Part shown: piece after piece, positions 5,641 to 10,300 of the stretch
How the letters are laid out: the number at the start of each line of letters is the position of its first letter
How positions within the stretch are numbered: the stretch's first letter is position 1
NCBI GenBank assembly: GCA_036734085.1
Contig: DAIMZF010000121.1
Span: forward strand, 1-10,300
DNA from: J038 sp036734085
GTDB lineage: Bacteria; Chloroflexota; Anaerolineae; Aggregatilineales; Phototrophicaceae
Reading direction: 5' to 3'
Length of the DNA stretch: 10,300 nucleotides
Position numbers and translations under genes: made by a program
Notes under the pieces: generated by a model
Told to the model about the DNA's origin: nothing
The model's input: the letters and a program-made list of their open reading frames with translations, nothing else
The model's database searches: none

Positions 5641-8040
5641 ATGATAAACGAAAAATCAATTGTAACGTTAGAATTGCATAAAATCCTTGAACAAGTAGCG
5701 AAAGAAACGTCTTTCTCCGCCAGTGCGGATTTAGCGTATGAAGTCTTCCCGACCACTGACCTGGACGAAGCGCAACGCTGGCAACGCGAGACTGCCGAAG
5801 CGCGGGAAATGTTCGGCAAAGGCACAAACATCACGCTCGGCGGCGTGCGCGACGTGCGCGAAGTTTGTGTATCTGCCCAACGCGGGCTGATTATTGAGCC
5901 ATCCGTGATGCTGGACATCCGCACCACACTTAAACGCGGCATGACCATCAAGCGCACGCTGGGCCGCATGGATAATGTGTATCCGTTGCTGGCCGCTTTA
6001 GTGACGGAAGTCGAAGAATGTAGCGAAGTGCAAGAGGCCATCACCAAAGCGATTGACGATAACGGTGATGTGAAAGACAGCGCCAGCGCCAAGCTCGCGC
6101 TCATCCGCCGCGATTTAAAAGTGGCGTTTGACCGCCTACAAACCAAGCTCAACCGGCTTATTTCCACCCCCACCAAAGCCCAATACCTGCAAGAGACCAT
6201 CATCACGATGCGTAGCGGGCGCTATGTTGTGCCCCTCAAGGCGGATTATAAGGGCAAGATTCCTGGTGTGGTACATGATACATCATCCTCTGGCGCGACA
6301 CTGTTCATTGAACCCCTGGACACAGTGGACTTAAACAACCAATGGCGTGAGCTACAGCTAGAAGAAGAAAAAGAAATTCGGCGTATTCTGCGGGAACTAA
6401 GCGAGTTCATCGGGGATTTTGCGGAAGGCATCGTCCGCACGGTGGACATCCTCGCCTATCTGGATTTTGTGTTCGCACGGGCACGTTATGCAGATAGAAT
6501 CAACGCGGTACAGCCGACTCTCGTGCCATTTATGGAGCGCGGCAAATCCGCAGAGCATCCCGGAAGCACGATTTATCTACGGGCGGCGCGGCATCCTCTG
6601 CTCAACCGGGCGCACGTCGTACCGATTGATGTGGAATTTGACGATGATACATGGGTCATTGTCGTCACTGGGCCAAACACCGGCGGCAAGACCGTTTCTT
6701 TAAAGACCGTCGGCCTTGCTACCCTGATGGCGCAATGTGGCCTGCATGTCCCGGCGGAAGAAGCCCGTTTGAGTGTGTTTCAGGGTGTCTTCGCGGATAT
6801 TGGCGACGAGCAAAGCATCGAACAAAACCTGAGTACGTTTTCCGCACATATGACCAACACCATCGGCATCTTGCGGGAATGTGATGAGCAGTCACTCGTC
6901 CTGCTGGACGAAGTAGGCGCAGGCACAGACCCGGCGGAAGGCTCCGCATTGGCGCGTGCCATCCTCACCACACTGCGCGATCGGCGCGTCACGACAATGG
7001 TCACGACCCATCACCCGGAACTCAAAATCTACAGTGTGGAGACTCCCGGTGTACGAAATGCCAGCGTGGAATTTGACCTGAACACCCTTGCCCCCACCTA
7101 CCGCTTGATTATCGGCTTACCGGGACGCTCTAACGCGCTGGCGATTGCCACACGCTTAGGGCTAGACCCCGCCGTGATTGAACTAGCACGCGGCATGGTC
7201 GCCATTGATGACCTCATCGCGGATGATTTGCTGGATGAGATTAACCGGACACGCGAGCAAATCCGCCGCGAGCAAGAGCAGATTTCCCAGTTACGCCAGG
7301 CTATTGAAGATGAAAACGCGGAACTTATCGCCCGGCTGGACAAAATAGAGGATGAGCGCCGCGATGTGATTAACAGCGCCCGCCGCCATGCGGAAGAAGA
7401 ACTAGCCGACTTCCGCAAAGAGGTAAAACGCCTGCGGGATGAGATGCGGCGTGCTGGCCTGCCATTGGAGACCGTCCACGCATTGCAGGCAACGGCGGAA
7501 AAAATCGCGGAGTATGGTATTCTGCCGGATGAGCTACCAGAAATCGAAGACCGTCCGCGCTTTGTGCCGCGTTTAGGCGATGTCGTCTGGCTGGAAACAC
7601 TCAACGCAGAGGGCACAGTCAGCGAACTTGAAGGCTCTGAGGCGGTTGTGCAAGTCGGGGCGTTGCGAGTACGGGCACGAGTCCATGACCTGCAAAAACG
7701 CTCCAAAAGCCAAAAACGCGAGATGAAGCGCGGCCACGTCCGTAACTATGAACCAACGAACACAATCGCTTTCCCGCGCACGGCCTCACCCGGCCTGGAG
7801 CTTGACCTGCGCGGCGAACGGGTGGAATCCGCATTGGAACGTTTAGAAAATTATGTGGATGCGGCGTATACCTCCGGCTTGCCCTATGCGCGGATTATTC
7901 ATGGTAAGGGCACAGGCGCGTTGCGGAAGGCTGTCCGGCAGATGGTGGACACGCACCCGCTTATCTCCAAAGTGGAAACCGCCTTGCCCAATGAAGGCGG
8001 CGACGGCGTGACCGTGATTCATATGGTTCCCACCAGCTAA
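5641..8040 (+). CDS. mutS2: endonuclease MutS2 / ribosome-collision ATPase
   Basis: MutS-family ATPase with a C-terminal Smr nuclease domain. Relatives are reported to limit recombination and, in Bacillus, to act on collided ribosomes. The 799 residues include a core helical region, then the ATPase with Walker A GPNTGGKT (344-351), Walker B LLDEVGAGTDPAEG (421-434, Asp423-Glu424) and VTTHHPELK (454-462). A charged coiled coil spans about 530-605 and a KOW-like segment about 643-685. The Smr domain carries LDLRGER (721-727) and HGKGTGALR (754-762), both catalytic or binding motifs intact. There is no mismatch-recognition domain I, as expected for MutS2. The ATG at 5641 fits the family N-terminus (LELHKILEQV), though no clear ribosome binding site precedes it. 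Length is close to the Bacillus protein (about 785). It is transcribed alone, divergent from the FKBP gene. Confidence 0.96.
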   Translation: MINEKSIVTLELHKILEQVAKETSFSASADLAYEVFPTTDLDEAQRWQRETAEAREMFGKGTNITLGGVRDVREVCVSAQRGLIIEPSVMLDIRTTLKRGMTIKRTLGRMDNVYPLLAALVTEVEECSEVQEAITKAIDDNGDVKDSASAKLALIRRDLKVAFDRLQTKLNRLISTPTKAQYLQETIITMRSGRYVVPLKADYKGKIPGVVHDTSSSGATLFIEPLDTVDLNNQWRELQLEEEKEIRRILRELSEFIGDFAEGIVRTVDILAYLDFVFARARYADRINAVQPTLVPFMERGKSAEHPGSTIYLRAARHPLLNRAHVVPIDVEFDDDTWVIVVTGPNTGGKTVSLKTVGLATLMAQCGLHVPAEEARLSVFQGVFADIGDEQSIEQNLSTFSAHMTNTIGILRECDEQSLVLLDEVGAGTDPAEGSALARAILTTLRDRRVTTMVTTHHPELKIYSVETPGVRNASVEFDLNTLAPTYRLIIGLPGRSNALAIATRLGLDPAVIELARGMVAIDDLIADDLLDEINRTREQIRREQEQISQLRQAIEDENAELIARLDKIEDERRDVINSARRHAEEELADFRKEVKRLRDEMRRAGLPLETVHALQATAEKIAEYGILPDELPEIEDRPRFVPRLGDVVWLETLNAEGTVSELEGSEAVVQVGALRVRARVHDLQKRSKSQKREMKRGHVRNYEPTNTIAFPRTASPGLELDLRGERVESALERLENYVDAAYTSGLPYARIIHGKGTGALRKAVRQMVDTHPLISKVETALPNEGGDGVTVIHMVPTS

Positions 8041-8042
8041 AA

Positions 8043-8079
8043 TAAAAAACAGGGGCACGACTAGGTGTTGTGCCCCTGT
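8043..8079. terminator. terminator between mutS2 and DUF4139 gene
   Basis: ACAGGGGCACGAC (8049-8061) pairs with GTTGTGCCCCTGT (8067-8079) over 13 bp with one G-T wobble and a 5-base loop. The A-run at 8043-8049 gives TTTTTT after the hairpin on the minus strand, so it is a strong terminator for the DUF4139 gene. For mutS2, which ends nine bases before the stem, there is a hairpin but no T-run, so termination in that direction is less certain. Confidence 0.85.
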
Positions 8080-8123
8080 AAGATATCAACTTATGGAATA
8101 GAATACCCCGCTAACAAGCCGGA

Positions 8124-9608
8124 CTAACGGCCACTCGGCCAGCTATATTGCACACTGTAGGTCAATACAACTTCCTCACCGGGCGGCACCTGCACACGGA
8201 ATTCAATCGTTGCGGCATCAAGGCGGGTGTATTCCGCACTGGCGTTTAAAATTTCCCAGTTACTCCACCGGATAAGGCGCTCCGGGATGCGAACTTCTAC
8301 CGTCTCGTCACTTTTGCGGTTGCGGACGCGAATCTCGATTGTTTCGCGCAGAACGTTATTGCTGATAAGCTCAAAGTCCTGCTGGGTGCGCTCGCCTACA
8401 AGGTCAAAGGCGTTGCCCAAAAACAGCGAAATTTCTTCGCCTTCCGGCGTGTGTTCTATGCGGTTTTCACCAATCAGCAAGGCCGCGCCGTCAATATCCT
8501 GCTGATAAACACGGATGCGCCCGGCAGGTAAATCTGCACCTAAGCCGTCTTCTTCATCGGTTGTGAACTCCAGGTAAGTCTGTACCGTCGTGACGCCTCT
8601 AAAGCCATAAGCGCGGTCAGCGATGGGGCCGTAATAGCCATAGAAGGGTTCGCTGGCGTCATAGACATAAAATGTATTCGCCGGGACGTTCGCCCCCGTC
8701 ACGAATTCAATCTGTTTAGTCTCGTTATTGCCGATGCTCACCGTGCGGCCAATTTCATACAACTTATACTCGAATAAATCACGTTGTTCTACGGGGGGCG
8801 CGTCAAAACCTATCTCTTCCATCGCCATTGATTGCATAACATCTCCCCTGGCGAACATATCCATCTCTGGTGCGCGGTTTACATCCCCTGCGATGAGCTT
8901 CAGTTGGGCGTCCTCATAAGCTGTGCCACTGGTGTTATTCAGCGTGACCCAGCCGTTAAGGTCAAGCGAAGCGTTATCCCGGCTGAGTAGCACGTTATAA
9001 TCCGCAGACCATGTGATGCCGCTCGTCAGGTAAGTAAGCTCCACATCCTGCGCGCCAGCCACCGGGCTAAAGACCAACCAGCGCAACGTCGGCCGTGTGA
9101 TGAGTCCATCCGGCAGAGCAGGCACTTGAATATCGCGTATTTCCGCCGTGCGGACAATCGTCACTGCACCGTTGGCATCTTGCAGGATGATATCGCCGCG
9201 TGCGCTGAGCAAAATCCCGGTAAAGACGTTATCTTCGCGGGTAGTCACGGTGATTTCCTGGTCGATGAAACGCCGTAAAAGCGCGTTAGTATCCACAAGG
9301 TCATACGCATAATTTTGCTCAAGCACATAGGTGTTTTCCGGGTCTGTCAGGGAAACAAAACTAACGGAAGTCGCATCAATTGAAGAAGCAACATCCGTGA
9401 AGTTGACCGTATTCACTCCTGCGCTAAGGTCAAACGTGCGGCGGTCACGGATAAGCGCCGTGCCTTGGTTATAAACGGTCACAGCGACATCGGCTTCGGC
9501 AGGGTCGCCGAAGGGGTTTTCTTGTGGATCATCTTGTGCGGACACAGTGCCTATCCCTAAAAGCAATAACACGGACACAAAAAGCAATCTGGTAAATATT
9601 TTTTGCAT
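8124..9608 (-). CDS. secreted DUF4139 domain protein, function unknown
   Basis: Function is unknown. The 494-residue product starts with a clear signal peptide: a positive start (MQKIFTR), a leucine/valine core (about 8-19) and a VSA-Q junction near residue 24. It has no lipobox and no cysteine anywhere, so it should be released or loosely wall-bound rather than a lipoprotein. The mature part looks beta-rich: an N-terminal region from VAVTVYNQGTALIRDRRTF (41-59), a stretch around 112-162 that resembles a small Sm- or SH3-like barrel, then the DUF4139 core with LTYLTSGITWSADYNVLLS (191-209) and LNGWVTLNNTSG (217-228). No transmembrane helix follows the signal peptide. The ATG at 9608 is preceded by GAGAGGA at eight bases; longer starts up to 9719 lack a site and would bury the signal peptide. 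It converges with mutS2 and diverges from dtd. Confidence 0.8.
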   Translation of the reverse strand: MQKIFTRLLFVSVLLLLGIGTVSAQDDPQENPFGDPAEADVAVTVYNQGTALIRDRRTFDLSAGVNTVNFTDVASSIDATSVSFVSLTDPENTYVLEQNYAYDLVDTNALLRRFIDQEITVTTREDNVFTGILLSARGDIILQDANGAVTIVRTAEIRDIQVPALPDGLITRPTLRWLVFSPVAGAQDVELTYLTSGITWSADYNVLLSRDNASLDLNGWVTLNNTSGTAYEDAQLKLIAGDVNRAPEMDMFARGDVMQSMAMEEIGFDAPPVEQRDLFEYKLYEIGRTVSIGNNETKQIEFVTGANVPANTFYVYDASEPFYGYYGPIADRAYGFRGVTTVQTYLEFTTDEEDGLGADLPAGRIRVYQQDIDGAALLIGENRIEHTPEGEEISLFLGNAFDLVGERTQQDFELISNNVLRETIEIRVRNRKSDETVEVRIPERLIRWSNWEILNASAEYTRLDAATIEFRVQVPPGEEVVLTYSVQYSWPSGR

Positions 9609-9616
9609 GGTAAAAA

Positions 9617-9623
9617 TCCTCTC
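9617..9623 (-). promoter_or_regulatory. ribosome binding site of the DUF4139 gene
   Basis: Minus-strand GAGAGGA lies eight bases before the ATG at 9608. It fixes the start directly before the signal peptide. Confidence 0.75.
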
Positions 9624-9653
9624 TATCATTGAGCTATTCGCTACACCATCCAC

Positions 9654-9682
9654 TTGAACTATCTCCCCAAAGACGTTATACA
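9654..9682 (+). promoter_or_regulatory. dtd promoter
   Basis: TTGAAC (9654-9659), 17 bases, then TATACA (9677-9682) is a good sigma-70-type promoter. The transcript should start near 9689, about 48 bases before the ATG. A minus-strand TATAAC (9675-9680) overlaps this -10 and might serve the divergent DUF4139 gene, but I find no good -35 for it. Confidence 0.55.
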
Positions 9683-9736
9683 AGAGCATATCGTTCCCAA
9701 CCTGGCCGATACAAACCAATTTTATAAGGAAACAGG

Positions 9737-10189
9737 ATGCGAGTCATTTTACAACGAGTTCAACACGGGCGTGTTTTGGTGGATGGCATAACAACAGGGC
9801 AAATTGACATGGGATTCGTGGCATTGGTGGGTGTAACACACACGGATGCCAACACCCACGCGGAGTTATTGGCGAAAAAAACTGCCCATCTGCGCGTGTT
9901 TGAAGATGATGAAGGCAAGATGAACCGGAGCGCGTTGGATGTAAGCGCGGGGGTGCTAGTGGTGTCGCAATTCACGTTATATGCAGATGCCCGCAAAGGC
10001 CGCAGGCCGAGCTTTATCAACGCCGCCCGCCCGGAGCAAGCCCAGCCCATTGTCGCACATTACGCGCAAACGCTCCATGCAGAAGGCATCAGTCGGGTAG
10101 CACATGGGGTATTCGGCGCGACGATGATGGTGGAAATCCACAACGACGGGCCAGTGACGATCATCCTGGATACGGACGACCTGACCTAA
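9737..10189 (+). CDS. dtd: D-aminoacyl-tRNA deacylase
   Basis: Hydrolyses D-amino acids, and glycine mischarged on tRNA-Ala, from tRNA in the cytoplasm, so protecting translation from wrong residues. The 150-residue length is normal for bacterial DTD. It has the N-terminal MRVILQRV strand, LRVFEDDEGKMN (52-63), the active-site SQFTLYAD (77-84, Thr80), KGRRPSF (87-93) and the C-terminal NDGPVT (136-141) with the Gly-Pro chirality-proofreading motif. AAGGA (9726-9730) lies six bases before the ATG. It has its own promoter and diverges from the DUF4139 gene. Identity is secure. Confidence 0.97.
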   Translation: MRVILQRVQHGRVLVDGITTGQIDMGFVALVGVTHTDANTHAELLAKKTAHLRVFEDDEGKMNRSALDVSAGVLVVSQFTLYADARKGRRPSFINAARPEQAQPIVAHYAQTLHAEGISRVAHGVFGATMMVEIHNDGPVTIILDTDDLT

Positions 10190-10195
10190 GCAAAC

Positions 10196-10236
10196 AAAAA
10201 GAGCCGGAAGTCACTATGGCAGTAGCAACTCCCGGC
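10196..10236 (-). terminator. minus-strand terminator for a gene beyond the right edge
   Basis: GCCGGAAGT (10203-10211) pairs with ACTCCCGGC (10228-10236) over 9 bp with one A-C mismatch and a 16-base loop. The A-run at 10196-10200 becomes TTTTT after the hairpin on the minus strand. This points to a gene entering from the right and ending just before it. On the plus strand no T-run follows, so it is a poor terminator for dtd. Confidence 0.5.
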
Positions 10237-10264
10237 ATTGAGGAGAGATGGCAAAGCATCGGCT

Positions 10265-10300
10265 TTACGCTTCGCTTTGCGGTATATTGACCATGACGAC
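10265..10300 (-). CDS. possible 3' end of a gene truncated by the window edge
   Basis: The minus frame from 10300 reads about eleven codons (ending IPQSEA) and stops with TAA at 10265-10267, 28 bases before a minus-strand terminator hairpin. The position is right for the end of a gene, but the stretch is too short to identify. The other two minus frames are also open here, so the choice of frame is uncertain. Confidence 0.25.
   Translation of the reverse strand, partial: VVMVNIPQSEA

Noticed and set aside
7098..7706. Minus-strand frame of 202 codons inside mutS2
   Set aside because: Its Ser/Arg-rich product mirrors the Glu/Arg-rich coiled coil of MutS2, so it is a shadow.
10251..10280. GCAAAGC ... 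GCTTTGC inverted repeat
   Set aside because: A 7-bp stem with a 16-base loop and no T-run is weak and may arise by chance.
10248..10300. Plus-strand frame starting MAKHRLYAS at the right edge
   Set aside because: AGGAG is only two bases from the ATG, too close to work well. The frame is cut by the window, and the minus-strand terminator nearby argues for a gene on the other strand.

Overview
The window looks like ordinary chromosomal housekeeping DNA from a bacterium, most likely a member of the Chloroflexota (Anaerolineae-like). The basis is the character of the ClpC N-terminus (RFTQRARRVLSLAQEEAER followed by the doubled YIGTEHLLLGL repeats), a MutS2 with an Smr domain, and a mid-GC genome with consensus sigma-70-type promoters. 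The phylum call is inference from remembered family resemblance. I see no mobile element, CRISPR array, tRNA, rRNA or phage gene.

Layout: clpC (+, 212-2707) converges on a zinc-less quinone-oxidoreductase/PTGR3-like gene (-, 2776-3783), with a 15-bp perfect terminator hairpin between them. Upstream of that lie an ABC transporter ATPase (-, 3906-4862) and a SlyD-like FKBP prolyl isomerase (-, 4934-5461). The FKBP gene is divergent from mutS2 (+, 5641-8040). mutS2 converges on a secreted DUF4139-type protein (-, 8124-9608) with another strong hairpin between. That gene is divergent from dtd (+, 9737-10189). After dtd a hairpin with its T-tract on the minus strand suggests a minus-strand gene beyond the right edge. 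No stretch over 300 bases lacks a gene; the longest is the 211-base clpC leader.

Most genes appear to be their own transcription unit. Perfect TATAAT -10 boxes precede clpC, the ABC gene, the FKBP gene and mutS2, and dtd has TTGAAC-N17-TATACA. In functional terms the window holds protein quality control (ClpC, FKBP), translation quality control (D-aminoacyl-tRNA deacylase, and MutS2 if it acts on collided ribosomes as in Bacillus), an export-type ATPase without its permease, a redox enzyme and a secreted protein of unknown role. Shared stress or quality-control regulation is possible but not shown.

For three minus-strand genes and clpC the start was set by the ribosome binding site rather than the longest reading frame: ABC 4862, FKBP 5461, DUF4139 9608 and clpC GTG 212.

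I did not find a clearly new multi-gene system. The most interesting signal is non-coding. The 70-bp gap between the FKBP and ABC genes is almost entirely a long inverted repeat. Its 3' arm contains the ABC gene's ribosome binding site and the first base of its start codon, and a TATAAT box sits in the loop. This arrangement would silence translation from read-through mRNA while leaving translation from the internal promoter open. Other candidates are an 8-bp dyad just downstream of the clpC promoter, a triple 10-bp repeat between the FKBP and mutS2 promoters, and the phenylalanine-spaced acidic tail of the FKBP protein.
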